From Haloplanus sp. (GTDB lineage: Archaea; Halobacteriota; Halobacteria; Halobacteriales; Haloferacaceae), in assembly GCF_028275055.1 (NCBI RefSeq), contig NZ_JAQCNJ010000016.1, positions 1-56,516 of the forward strand: a stretch of 56,516 nt of DNA, in the 5' to 3' direction. Of this stretch, positions 24,819-33,445 are shown one piece after another (within the stretch, counting starts at the first letter, position 1; each line of letters starts with the position of its first letter). The notes below the pieces were generated by a model. It had not been told where the DNA came from, made no database searches, and was given only the letters and a program-made list of their open reading frames with translations. The position numbers were made by a program, and so were the translations under genes.

Positions 24819-25424
24819 ATGTCAGGGTTGTTACCTCGGTCGGAGTCGGACGTGGCCCCGGAGGAGTCCGGTGAGATTCGCGTCCTGTCCCTGACGGACG
24901 ACGACGCGGAGCGGCTCATCGGATCGATCACGTCCGAGACCGCCCGCTCGATTCTGACCGCCCTCGAAGACCACCCCGCGACCGCATCGGAACTCGCAGA
25001 GACCGTCTCGACCTCCCTCCAGAACGTCCGCCACCACCTCGGCAACCTCGAAGAGGCCGACCTCGTTGAGGTGGCCGATACCCGGTACTCGGTGAAGGGA
25101 CGCGAAATGAAGGTGTACGCGCCGACACAGGACTCGCTCGTCGTTTGTGTCGGCTCCGAGAACGACAGGCAGCGGTTTCTCGACTCGCTGGACCGAACGG
25201 TCGGGATCGTGGTGGCGCTCGCCGTCGGGGCTGTCGCCGTCCAGCGGGCGTTCGGCACGGGTGTCGTTGACCTCGGCGGCCCCGGGACGACGCCCCGCGT
25301 CGGTGACGCCGTCGGATCGGCGTCGACCCCACTTTTTGGGCTCGTCCCGCCGGGTGCCGCCTTTCTCGCCGGCGGCCTTCTCGTTCTCACCCTTCTCACC
25401 GCCTGGAACCGGTACGCCGACTGA
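24819..25424 (+). CDS. Membrane-anchored winged-helix regulator (ArsR-like)
   Basis: 201 residues. Residues about 28-100 form an ArsR-type winged helix (LTDDDAERLIGSITSETARS, then TASELAETVSTSLQNVRHHLGNLEEADLV). After a beta segment (MKVYAPTQDSLVVCVG) come two membrane helices: about 130-147 (VGIVVALAVGAVAV) and 175-197 (PPGAAFLAGGLLVLTLLTAW). The loop between them (about 28 residues, Gly/Thr/Pro-rich) would face outside. So DNA binding and membrane anchoring are in one chain. It is followed after 5 bases by the protease gene and preceded by a 16-bp palindrome, consistent with an autoregulated operon. Confidence 0.85.
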   Translation: MSGLLPRSESDVAPEESGEIRVLSLTDDDAERLIGSITSETARSILTALEDHPATASELAETVSTSLQNVRHHLGNLEEADLVEVADTRYSVKGREMKVYAPTQDSLVVCVGSENDRQRFLDSLDRTVGIVVALAVGAVAVQRAFGTGVVDLGGPGTTPRVGDAVGSASTPLFGLVPPGAAFLAGGLLVLTLLTAWNRYAD

Positions 25425-25429
25425 ACACA

Positions 25430-27067
25430 ATGCCGGATGCCCTCCACCCTCGTCTCGTCGCGGTTACCGTTCTCGTCGTTCTCGCGACGGTTCAACCGGT
25501 CCCGGGACCGGATCCGGACGACACGAGCCTCGCCTCGGACGCCGACATCGAGGCCGTCTCCGGCGCGGCTGCCGCGTCGGCGGTGAATCGCCACCCCTCT
25601 AGCGGGAGTGCAACCGCCGACGCCCTCCGGACGGTCCGTGCCGACGCGGCCCACGCGGAGGGACTCACCGGCCACGGCGTCGAGGTGGGTGTCATCGGCC
25701 GCGGCTTCGATTCCGGCGCACTTTCCGATCGGGTCGCCGACCGCCGGCAGGTCGGCGAACGACCGGGAACGACCGCCCACGATACCGCCGTCGCCGAGGT
25801 GGTGGCTGAGACGGCTCCGTCGTCGGATCTGTATCTGGCCGGCATCGGGCGGACGCCCACGCCCGCGGCATATGCCGCCGCAGTCGACTGGCTGACCGAC
25901 CGGGGTGTCGACGTTATCGTCGATTCGGGGAGTTACTTCCCGAGCGCCGCCGCCGACGAGCGACGGATCACCGCCGCCGCGACCCGCGCCACCGACCGTG
26001 GCGTCGTGTTCGTCACCTCGGCCGGGAACTACGCGAACCGGCACTGGGCCGGTGCGGGGTCGCCCACAGCCGATGGCTGGGTCGAAATCGACGACGGCCG
26101 GGCCGCGAACCCGCTTGCGGCCGGTGAACGGCTCCGAGAGCGGGTCACGCTTCACCTGCGGTGGCGCTCCGCCGCCGACTACGACCTCTATCTCTACCGA
26201 CGGCTGCCCGACGCCCCCGACCGCGTCGTCGCGAAGTCGGCCGCCGAGTCGACCGGACCGGGGCTCACCGTCGAGCGCATCGACGTCGCCGTTCCCCGTG
26301 GACGGTACTACGTGGCCGTCTACACGGACGACCCGGCTGTGCCGCCCGGCCGGGTGCAGGTGTTTGCCGCCCGGCACGAACTTGGATACACGACGGCACG
26401 CGGGAGCGTGGTCGCCCCGGCGACGAGCGACCGGGTCGTCGCCGTCGGTGCGAGCGCGGACGGCGAGCGCCTGCCGTACAGTTCCCGCGCCGAGAACGGC
26501 GATGTCGACGTTCTCGCGCCCGGCGACGCCCGGACGAGCGACGGCACCCTCGCCGGAACGTCCGCCGCCGCTCCATACGTCGCCGGGACGGCGGCGCTGG
26601 TGAAATCCGGCAACCGAACCCTCTCGCCCGACGAGGTCGAGTCGATCCTCGAACGCACCGCAGCCGACGGGGACGGGCGGCTGGACGCCCTCGCGGCCGT
26701 CGAGGCCGCCCGCGGTCCGACGGCCGAGACGACGACCACTCGCCCCACGACCGGCCGGAGCGACGACGTCTCCCCGACCGACCGTCGCAAACGGGTGACG
26801 CGGCCGGATCGGTCGCCGACGACACCGGACGGCTCCGAGGCCGGAGCGGCCGTCGAGTCGGCCCAGGGGTCGGGACAGGCCAGCGATGACGCCCGCAACG
26901 TGACCCGATCCGGCGGGCAGGACGACGCTGGCCGCCCCGACGCCGGCTCCGCACCCAACGGATCGACAACGGACACCGACACGAACTCCGAGCGCGACCC
27001 CGATTCGGGTCCGGACCGAACCGACACCGCCGACCGCCGGCGGAGCGACGACGGAGCGGGGCCGTGA
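25430..27067 (+). CDS. Secreted S8/S53-like subtilisin-fold protease with atypical active site
   Basis: 545 residues. A likely signal peptide (HPRLVAVTVLVVLATVQPVPG, about 6-26) is followed by a subtilase-type fold. Compared with subtilisin motifs: the Asp motif reads VGVIGRGFD (86-94), Gly90 in place of the catalytic Asp; the His motif is HDTAVAE (117-123); the oxyanion Asn is in TSAGN (Asn200); the Ser motif GTSAAAPYVAG has Ser378. The segment DWLTDRGVDVIVDSGSYF resembles the S53-like group (CDD Peptidases_S53_like), which uses acidic residues. Residues 206-320 contain a beta insertion like a PPC domain. The last 115 residues are a Thr/Ser/Asp/Arg-rich, disordered tail without a membrane anchor. 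Five bases follow the regulator gene. Confidence 0.8.
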   Translation: MPDALHPRLVAVTVLVVLATVQPVPGPDPDDTSLASDADIEAVSGAAAASAVNRHPSSGSATADALRTVRADAAHAEGLTGHGVEVGVIGRGFDSGALSDRVADRRQVGERPGTTAHDTAVAEVVAETAPSSDLYLAGIGRTPTPAAYAAAVDWLTDRGVDVIVDSGSYFPSAAADERRITAAATRATDRGVVFVTSAGNYANRHWAGAGSPTADGWVEIDDGRAANPLAAGERLRERVTLHLRWRSAADYDLYLYRRLPDAPDRVVAKSAAESTGPGLTVERIDVAVPRGRYYVAVYTDDPAVPPGRVQVFAARHELGYTTARGSVVAPATSDRVVAVGASADGERLPYSSRAENGDVDVLAPGDARTSDGTLAGTSAAAPYVAGTAALVKSGNRTLSPDEVESILERTAADGDGRLDALAAVEAARGPTAETTTTRPTTGRSDDVSPTDRRKRVTRPDRSPTTPDGSEAGAAVESAQGSGQASDDARNVTRSGGQDDAGRPDAGSAPNGSTTDTDTNSERDPDSGPDRTDTADRRRSDDGAGP

Positions 27068-27097
27068 CGCGGCCGGTCGCTCGGGAGCGATCCGCGG

Positions 27098-27484
27098 ATG
27101 GCTGAGCCTCAGGCGGTCGCCGAATCGCGCATCGAGGAGTACTGGGACTGGATCGCGGTCGCGTTGTTTCTGTTGCTCGCCGTCGACCTCCTGACGACGC
27201 TCGCCGCCGCTCGCGTCGTCGGCGTTGGCGCGGAGAGCAACCCGCTGATGCGGTGGCTGTTGGGCCGTGACATCGTTGTGGTGATCGCCGCCCACCTCGT
27301 CGTCGTGGTTCTCGTTACCGGGTGTTTCCGCCTGCTGATCGGCCACCTCCGGCGCACCCCCGCGCCCGCCGACCGGTACTTCGCGCTCCTGATCGAGGCG
27401 TGGCTCGGTGTTCTCGTCGCCGTCGGATTGGGCGTGTTCGCGAACAACCTCGCGGTGATCGTCCTGGGACAGAGCCTGCTTTGA
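27098..27484 (+). CDS. Small membrane protein, probably DUF5658 family
   Basis: 128 residues with four likely helices (about 18-38, 58-80, 88-104 and 106-125). Helix 1 reads IAVALFLLLAVDLLTTLAA and is followed by VGVGAESNPLMRWLLG; the DxxTT...E.NPLM pattern is that of DUF5658 from memory. Function unknown. It lies 30 bases after the protease stop on the same strand and may be the third gene of a regulator/protease/membrane operon. The next gene has its own TATA box at 27491-27500. Confidence 0.7.
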   Translation: MAEPQAVAESRIEEYWDWIAVALFLLLAVDLLTTLAAARVVGVGAESNPLMRWLLGRDIVVVIAAHLVVVVLVTGCFRLLIGHLRRTPAPADRYFALLIEAWLGVLVAVGLGVFANNLAVIVLGQSLL

Positions 27485-27526
27485 GCCGAGCTTTTTATGC
27501 GGGGACGCCGCCAGCATCAGAGTAGG

Positions 27527-29911
27527 ATGGAGGAATCGTGGCGGGCGATCTTCGGCCACGACGAGCCATACCCCGAACAGGCGGATGGCATCGAGACGGC
27601 TATCGAGACGGCCGAACGCGACGGGTTCGCGGTGATCGAAGGTGCCTGTGGAACGGGAAAGACGATGCTCGCGCTGACCGCCGGCATCGACCGGGTCCGC
27701 GACCCGGACTCGGCTTTCGAGCGAGTCGTCGTCCTCACGAGCGTCAAACAACAACTCCGGCAGTTCGAGGCGGACGTGCGCACCATCAACGACGGCTTGC
27801 CGGAGGACTGGCGGCCCGTCTCGGCGCTGACACTCGTCGGAAAGGCCGACGTCTGCCCGTACAGCCGCGAACGCGTCGCCCGGATCGACGACGCGAGCGT
27901 TTACGACCGTTGTGAGGGGCTTCGCGAGCGCACGCGCAACCTCTCCGGGCGTGACGGCCCGACAACCGCGGCCACTCTCACCGACGAGGCCCGCGGTACA
28001 CAAACCGGCCTTCTCGATACCGGCTCCGACGCCAGCGTCGAGTATCTGGAGACGGCAGACGAGCCGACGCCGTATCCCCCCGACACCGCGGAGTACGACG
28101 GAACGGAGTTTTGTCCGTTCTACGCCCGGTATCTCGACGACCTGCCCGAGGACGGCGACCCCGTCGAAGCGGTCCCGTTCGACTTCGTGGACCGTGGCCT
28201 TCTCGACACCGAGGCCCTCGTCTCCCTCTCGGCCGGCCACGGCACCTGCCCCCACTCGATGCTCGGGGCACTCCTCCCCCACGTCGAGGTTGTTATCGGC
28301 AACTACTACCACGCCTTCGATCCCCGGACGACCGGGTCGTTCACCGGCGCGTTGCTGGACGACTCGACCTTTGTCGTTTGCGACGAGGCACACATGCTCG
28401 AACCCCGCGTTCGGGAGCTGGTGAGCGACGGGGTGGCCGATGCGACGCTCCGAGACGCCGAGTCGGAGTTCACCCGGATTATCCAGGCGGTCGACCTGGC
28501 CGACGGGGACCGGCGACCACCGAACGCCCGCCCGGGGTCGGATACCGGCGACCGTGACGCCGACCTCGTCCGTGGCGAACTCGAGGCGGCCGACGTGAGC
28601 CTCGACGAACTGAAAACGACGCGGGCGTTCGTTCGGGACCTGCGCGAGGAACTCGACCGGCGGGTGCGCGCCTACCTCGACCGGGAGCGGCCGTCGTGGC
28701 GGACGGCGATGGACGACCTACCGGACGACGAGATTCCGCTCCGCGATCCGGAGACGCCGGCACCCGATGGACTCACCGAGTGGGCAGCGGGACGGTACGG
28801 GGACGACGTGTGGGTGCGCGCCGAGGCCGTGGGTGCGGTCGTGGCGCGTGTCCTGAACCAACTCCAGGATGCGGACCGCGAGCGCTCGGCGCCAACGGTG
28901 GGGCGGGTGCTGGGGAGGTGGTATCGGGCGGATCACACCCGTCACTTCCGGTCGATCGATCTCTCACGAACGTGGAACGAGACGGAGCCGGCGGATTCGT
29001 GGCGGCGGGGCTACACCGCCCGGCTGTCGATCCACAACTGCGTCCCCGGCGACGCCATCGCCGACCGTCTCGACGACTTCGGCGGCGGCGTGTTGATGTC
29101 CGCGACGCTCGAACCGCTCGACGTGTTCCGGACGGTGACGGGACTCGACGTCCTCGCCGACAACGGCCGGCCCGTCGTCGAGCGCACGTACGGCCTCTCC
29201 TTTCCCGAGACGAACCGGGCGAGTTTCGCCGTCGATGCCCCGGCGTTTACGTTCGAAAACCGCGGGCCACCGGGCGCTGAAAACGAGACCCGGCGGGTGT
29301 ACGTCGACGCCGCCGCCGAGGTGGCCTCGGGTCACGGAAACGTTCTCGTGGGGATGCCCAACTACGCGGAAGCGGAGTGGATGGCGGGTCGTCTCGACGA
29401 GCGTCTCGACTCGCCGGTCCTGCTGGACGAATCGAGCGACGACGGAACGACCGAGGCGTTGAAAACGGAGTTTTTTGCCGGCTCGGGGAAGACACTCGTC
29501 ACCAGTCTCCGGGGGACGCTCACCGAGGGGGTCGACTACCGCGGCGACCGACTCCACGCGGCGGTGGTGTGTGGGGTCCCGCTCGTCGACACGACGCGCC
29601 CGCGAACCCAAGCGCTCGTGACAGCATACGACCGGGCGTTCGGCACCGACGGTCCGGGTGGCGGGACGGGCGGGTTCGAGACGGCGCTGACGGTGCCGGC
29701 GGTCAGAAAGGCGCGGCAGGCGGTCGGGCGGGTGATCCGTGGCCCCGACGAGCGCGGTGTTCGCGTTCTCGTGGACGCCCGCTACGCCCGCGACCGCTGG
29801 GACGGCGTCAGGGAGTATTTCCCGGCGTGGGAACGCGAGGAGTTCGGCGCGGTCAGTCCGGACCTGTTGTCGCTCGGACTCGACCGGTTCGCGGCGAGGG
29901 ACGGACGCTGA
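27527..29911 (+). CDS. XPD/DinG-type superfamily 2 DNA helicase
   Basis: 794 residues. Walker A is GACGTGKT (39-46), the DEAH box is DEAH (286-289), and late motifs include TSLRGTLTEGVDYRG (motif V region) and QAVGRVIRGPDERGV (motif VI). Between motifs I and II four cysteines (about 110, 129, 196 and 241) are placed as in the 4Fe-4S domain of XPD and DinG. It should translocate 5' to 3' on single-stranded DNA in repair. Longer than typical archaeal XPD because of an acidic insertion at 300-420. ATG at 27527 is supported by TATA-like CTTTTTATGC (27491-27500). A second in-frame methionine at 27497 lies inside that box. Confidence 0.9.
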   Translation: MEESWRAIFGHDEPYPEQADGIETAIETAERDGFAVIEGACGTGKTMLALTAGIDRVRDPDSAFERVVVLTSVKQQLRQFEADVRTINDGLPEDWRPVSALTLVGKADVCPYSRERVARIDDASVYDRCEGLRERTRNLSGRDGPTTAATLTDEARGTQTGLLDTGSDASVEYLETADEPTPYPPDTAEYDGTEFCPFYARYLDDLPEDGDPVEAVPFDFVDRGLLDTEALVSLSAGHGTCPHSMLGALLPHVEVVIGNYYHAFDPRTTGSFTGALLDDSTFVVCDEAHMLEPRVRELVSDGVADATLRDAESEFTRIIQAVDLADGDRRPPNARPGSDTGDRDADLVRGELEAADVSLDELKTTRAFVRDLREELDRRVRAYLDRERPSWRTAMDDLPDDEIPLRDPETPAPDGLTEWAAGRYGDDVWVRAEAVGAVVARVLNQLQDADRERSAPTVGRVLGRWYRADHTRHFRSIDLSRTWNETEPADSWRRGYTARLSIHNCVPGDAIADRLDDFGGGVLMSATLEPLDVFRTVTGLDVLADNGRPVVERTYGLSFPETNRASFAVDAPAFTFENRGPPGAENETRRVYVDAAAEVASGHGNVLVGMPNYAEAEWMAGRLDERLDSPVLLDESSDDGTTEALKTEFFAGSGKTLVTSLRGTLTEGVDYRGDRLHAAVVCGVPLVDTTRPRTQALVTAYDRAFGTDGPGGGTGGFETALTVPAVRKARQAVGRVIRGPDERGVRVLVDARYARDRWDGVREYFPAWEREEFGAVSPDLLSLGLDRFAARDGR

Positions 29912-29918
29912 ACCGGCG

Positions 29919-30116
29919 TTAGCGACGGGGCCGGCGACCACTCCAAGCGGAGCGACACTCGTCGTCACAGAAGTGTACGTGTTCGACCGAGCCGTCCTCG
30001 ACCCACGAGACGACGCGGTGGTCGGTCTCCATAACGATCTTTTTTCCGCACGTATGACACGCCGGCGCGGTACTCTCGTCTACGCGTTCCCCGACATCGG
30101 AGGTGGGGTCGATCAT
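29919..30116 (-). CDS. Small zinc-binding haloarchaeal protein
   Basis: 65 residues from the ATG at 30116. A 20-residue acidic N-terminus precedes CHTCGKKI and a later FCDDECRSAW, giving a CxxC...CxxxC treble-clef-like zinc site resembling TRASH/MYM-type knuckles, with hydrophobic VVSWVEDGSVEHVHF between. It ends GRRPRR. From memory haloarchaeal genomes carry several such proteins (DUF7576-like); function unknown. A TATA box (ATTTAATATG on the minus strand) at 30141-30150 is 25-34 bases upstream and is flanked by an 8-bp inverted repeat. It is convergent with the helicase gene. Confidence 0.75.
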   Translation of the reverse strand: MIDPTSDVGERVDESTAPACHTCGKKIVMETDHRVVSWVEDGSVEHVHFCDDECRSAWSGRRPRR

Positions 30117-30127
30117 CGTTCCAGTCA

Positions 30128-30158
30128 GTAGCGGGGTTCCCATATTAAATCCCGCTAC
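30128..30158. promoter_or_regulatory. 8-bp inverted repeat bracketing the TATA box of the zinc-protein gene
   Basis: Arms GTAGCGGG (30128-30135) and CCCGCTAC (30151-30158) enclose 15 bases that contain the TATA box (minus-strand ATTTAATATG). Binding at this symmetric site would block or aid TBP. It also lies just after the stop of the upstream gene (30180). Confidence 0.4.
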
Positions 30159-30179
30159 CTCGGCTCCCGGTCGGGGCGG

Positions 30180-31532
30180 TCAGCCTCCAGGGTGTGAACA
30201 GCGCACCGTGGTCCGAGGATCGGGATCCGTTACGGTCCGCTCGCGACCACCGGGCCAACACACCGTGACCGTTTCCGGGTCGGCGCCGCCGAGACCGAAG
30301 TGAGCGACCGGTTCCATCTGACAGAGATAGCCACTCCCGGGGTCGACGACGCGGGTTTGTCGCCCGTTGTCGGTCGTCAGGGTCACCCGTGCGCCGCGGG
30401 CCGGTGCGCCGCTGGGCGTGAGCGGGCGAACGCGAAGCCAGCCGCCGTCATTGGGTGCGCTGTAGACCGAGAGCGGCTGCGCGTCGCCCTCGCCGTGGAC
30501 GACGACGAGTTCAAGCGTTCCGTCCTCGTCGACGTCTGCGACGGCGGCCCCGGTTCCCATCCCCTCGGGTTCGAGAGCGTCGCCGATACCGGTCTGACTC
30601 CACCCGCCGTCGTGTGTCAGAAGACGGTTGGGCGCGCCGAGGCAGTTCACGAACAGTTCCTGCTTACCGTCGTTGTCGAAATCGGCGGCGACAACGGTTC
30701 GGACCCGCGCCGGGCGCGCGAGTGAAGACGGCGCGGCGTCTTTGAAGGTGTTGTCCTCGCGAACGAACAGACGGTTCTGCCCCTTCCAGTTGCCACAGAC
30801 GATGTCGAACGACCGCGCGCCGTCGGGGGCGACGAGCGTCGCCCCGCGGGCGTTCTCCTCCGGGTCCGCGACGCCGTACTCCCGGGCCACGTCGACGAAC
30901 GTTCCGTCGATGTTCCGGAGCAGGAGGTTCGGCCCGCGTTCGGCTCCGAGAAACACGTCCGTCCGATCGGAGAGAATGGGACCGGCGGCAACCGACCGCC
31001 CACCGGTAACCACGTTGAGCCCGACGGTTTCGGCGAGATCCGTGACGCCGCCGTCGTCGCCCACCTCGTAGAAGCGGGCGGGTGAGCCGTAGCCGGTGAC
31101 GAGCATCCCGTACCGGCCGGTACCGAGGCGGTCGACCGCCACGACCGACCGCCCGACGCGGTAGTTCTCACGCCGGCGGTTCACGGGCGCGGAGAACAGG
31201 TCGCGCCACCGATCGCCGTCCGGTTCGGGATCTAACAGGAGGTCCGCCTCGGTCGAGGTGCCACCGAAGGCGGCGACGTTGTGGACGTACACCTCCTCGC
31301 GGCCGTCGGCGTCGAGATCGGCCGCGGCGACACCGATCGCGTGCCGTCCATCGTCGGCGAGAACGCCACAGGCCGCATCGACGAGTTCGTCACCGTCCCA
31401 CCGGAGAACCCGGTTCGCGTCGCCGAACCCCGCGACGAACACCAACGGCCCGTCGGGTCCCGGCGTGACGGCCGCTCCGTACCCCCTGAGGGGAGCGCCG
31501 CCGGCGAGATCACCCGACCGGTCTCGGAACAT
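30180..31532 (-). CDS. ASPIC/UnbV-domain beta-propeller protein (CRTAC1-like)
   Basis: 450 residues. The body consists of repeated FG-GAP/VCBS-like blades (GVAAADLDADGREEVYV, VVAADFDNDGKQELFVNCL, AAVADVDEDGTLELVVVHG), each with the Ca2+-binding DxDxDG pattern. The C-terminus (about 365-450) is an ASPIC/UnbV domain (LRVRPLTPSGAPARGARVTL, then HFGLGGADPETVTVCWPGG). Such proteins are normally secreted, yet this one starts MFRDRSGDLAGG without a signal peptide; either it is cytoplasmic or the start is misplaced (the frame is open upstream but not hydrophobic). Same strand as the mutS-like gene 43 bases upstream. Confidence 0.85.
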   Translation of the reverse strand: MFRDRSGDLAGGAPLRGYGAAVTPGPDGPLVFVAGFGDANRVLRWDGDELVDAACGVLADDGRHAIGVAAADLDADGREEVYVHNVAAFGGTSTEADLLLDPEPDGDRWRDLFSAPVNRRRENYRVGRSVVAVDRLGTGRYGMLVTGYGSPARFYEVGDDGGVTDLAETVGLNVVTGGRSVAAGPILSDRTDVFLGAERGPNLLLRNIDGTFVDVAREYGVADPEENARGATLVAPDGARSFDIVCGNWKGQNRLFVREDNTFKDAAPSSLARPARVRTVVAADFDNDGKQELFVNCLGAPNRLLTHDGGWSQTGIGDALEPEGMGTGAAVADVDEDGTLELVVVHGEGDAQPLSVYSAPNDGGWLRVRPLTPSGAPARGARVTLTTDNGRQTRVVDPGSGYLCQMEPVAHFGLGGADPETVTVCWPGGRERTVTDPDPRTTVRCSHPGG

Positions 31533-31575
31533 GTTTCTCCCAGTCGGTGCGGGCTTAAGAGTTGTACGCTCCGGC

Positions 31576-33291
31576 TCAGTCCCACGCGTCGGCGAGGGTG
31601 GCTTGAACGGCCTTTTCACCGACCGCGGCCGCGAGGCGCTCGAACCCGCTCCGCTCCCGGCGGTTGTCCGCGTTCGCGACAAGACGCGAGACGATGAACT
31701 CCGGTGTCGACTTGCCGACCGTCCCGAACCGGGGTTGATAATCGACCCGGAGCTCGAGATCCGGGGTCAACCCCTCGGCGAAGATGCCGTCGATCCGGGC
31801 GTTCTCGGGAAGCGGACTCAGGTCGTCGGCGAGGTGGGTGACGTAAACGCCGACTGCGCCGCGGTCGACGGTGAGTTCGACGAGTCCGTTCAACAGGTCC
31901 GCGGCGCGACCTGGTTCGGTGATCGCCTCGAACTCGTCGACCAGCATCAGCGTCCGGCCGTCGTCGGTCAGCGGGGGGACGATCGACTTCAGCGTCGATT
32001 CCAGCACACCGGCGTTGAAACTGGCGTGACGCCGGTGGAAGACGATCGAGTCGAACCGACCCACCGCGGCGTGGTCGGCCGGGACCGGAAGTCCCATACT
32101 GGCCAGTAGAGCGACCGCACAGCAGGTCTCCAACAACGTCGTCTTCCCGCCGCTGTTCGCGCCGGTGAGTACCGCCACACGGTCGCCCGGCCGTGGCGAG
32201 CGGTCGTGATCGCCGACCCCGTAATCCACCGGGTCCGGGTCGTCGAGAAACGGGTTACGGGCCGACTCGACCGCGAGCCCATCGCCGCCGACGACCGGTC
32301 GGGTGAGGCCGTGGGCGGCCCCGAAACGCGCGAGCGACAGCTCGAACGCCACGTCGTCGACGGCTTCGGCCGCCCGGTCCACGTCGCCGCGGGCGTCGGC
32401 GATGGACGCCCGGAGGTCGGCTTCGACCTCCCGCTCCCGTTCGGTCACCCGGCGCTCGTGTTCGTCCACCAGCGCCCGGAGTGCCGTACTCGCGAAGTCG
32501 GCGGCGTCGCGGGCGTCATCGGGGACGGCCTCCTCGACCGCCGACCGCGGGAGCCGAGTCTCGCTCGCAACGTAGTCGGCAAAGGCGTGCCGGAAGTCCG
32601 AGAGGTCGCGCACCCCGGTCCCGCGAACGTCATCGAGAACGTCGAACGCGGAGTTCTCCAGGTCCCGGGCATCGGCGAGGCGGCCCCGAAGGTCGTCGAG
32701 TCGGTCGTCGGCCCCCTCGGCGACCCCGTCGGCGGTCACGTCGCCAAGCGCCGTCGCAGCCTCCCGGATCGCGTCGGGATCGATCTCGCCGAGGGCGTCG
32801 AACGTCGATCCGTCGAGTCCCGCCTCCCGGAGCGCGAGTGCGGCGTCGACGGCGGCACGCTCCGTCCCGCTCGCGGCGTCGTAGTCGTCGAACGCCGCCA
32901 CGACCGCGTCCCGTCCCGCCTCGCTCAGCCCCGTCCACGCGTCGCGGGCCGCCTCGACGGCGTTGAGGCGCGCCTCGATCGCCTCCCGAGACGTGAGTGG
33001 GGTCAACACGCGGATCCGGTCGCCCGCGTGCCGGGTGAGGGCGTACTCCCCGGCTACGCTCAACAGATCGTCGTACACCTCGCGCGTATCCCGCGTTGCG
33101 AGAACGTCCATCCCCGCGTCGGCGGTTGCCCGGCGGAGGATCCGCGTCGCCCGCCCGGCCGTGATCCCCGCGTCGGTCAGCGCCCGCACGTCCGCGGACT
33201 CGATGGCCTCGACCGCCCGTTTCTCGCCCAGACGGTCACGGAGGCGGTCGCTCGTCTTCGGCCCGACGCCCCAGTAGTCCTCCAGTCTCAT
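31576..33291 (-). CDS. MutS-family ATPase with N-terminal helix-hairpin-helix
   Basis: 571 residues. The N-terminus MRLEDYWGVGPKTSDRLRDR is an HhH motif (1-60), then core helical domain (75-340) with a long coiled coil (about 190-310), then the MutS ATPase: Walker A TGANSGGKTT (376-385), the ST motif SFNAGVLESTL, Walker B LMLVDEFEA (448-456) and THLADDL. No mismatch-recognition domain I (Phe-x-Glu) is present, as in MutS2/MutS5-type proteins, and no Smr nuclease domain. It is likely to bind branched or recombination DNA. ATG 33291 is preferred to an upstream GTG (33306); TATA-like ACTAAACCCT is at 33311-33320. Confidence 0.87.
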   Translation of the reverse strand: MRLEDYWGVGPKTSDRLRDRLGEKRAVEAIESADVRALTDAGITAGRATRILRRATADAGMDVLATRDTREVYDDLLSVAGEYALTRHAGDRIRVLTPLTSREAIEARLNAVEAARDAWTGLSEAGRDAVVAAFDDYDAASGTERAAVDAALALREAGLDGSTFDALGEIDPDAIREAATALGDVTADGVAEGADDRLDDLRGRLADARDLENSAFDVLDDVRGTGVRDLSDFRHAFADYVASETRLPRSAVEEAVPDDARDAADFASTALRALVDEHERRVTEREREVEADLRASIADARGDVDRAAEAVDDVAFELSLARFGAAHGLTRPVVGGDGLAVESARNPFLDDPDPVDYGVGDHDRSPRPGDRVAVLTGANSGGKTTLLETCCAVALLASMGLPVPADHAAVGRFDSIVFHRRHASFNAGVLESTLKSIVPPLTDDGRTLMLVDEFEAITEPGRAADLLNGLVELTVDRGAVGVYVTHLADDLSPLPENARIDGIFAEGLTPDLELRVDYQPRFGTVGKSTPEFIVSRLVANADNRRERSGFERLAAAVGEKAVQATLADAWD

Positions 33292-33445
33292 ACCCGAGGG
33301 AGTCACCCGGAGGGTTTAGTCGTTTTCCGGCCCGCCCCCGACACCGTTGAACGAGGGCACCGGTCGGTCCGCTCCCCGCCGTCCGAAGTGGTCCGACCGC
33401 CGCGACAACGACACGCCTTTTCGGCCCCACGAGGAATAGAACGGT

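Noticed and set aside
24791-28393. A 1200-codon open frame on the minus strand
   Set aside because: It is antisense to four genes with recognisable domains and its translation is Arg/Gly/Val low-complexity. GC-rich genomes give such frames by codon bias.
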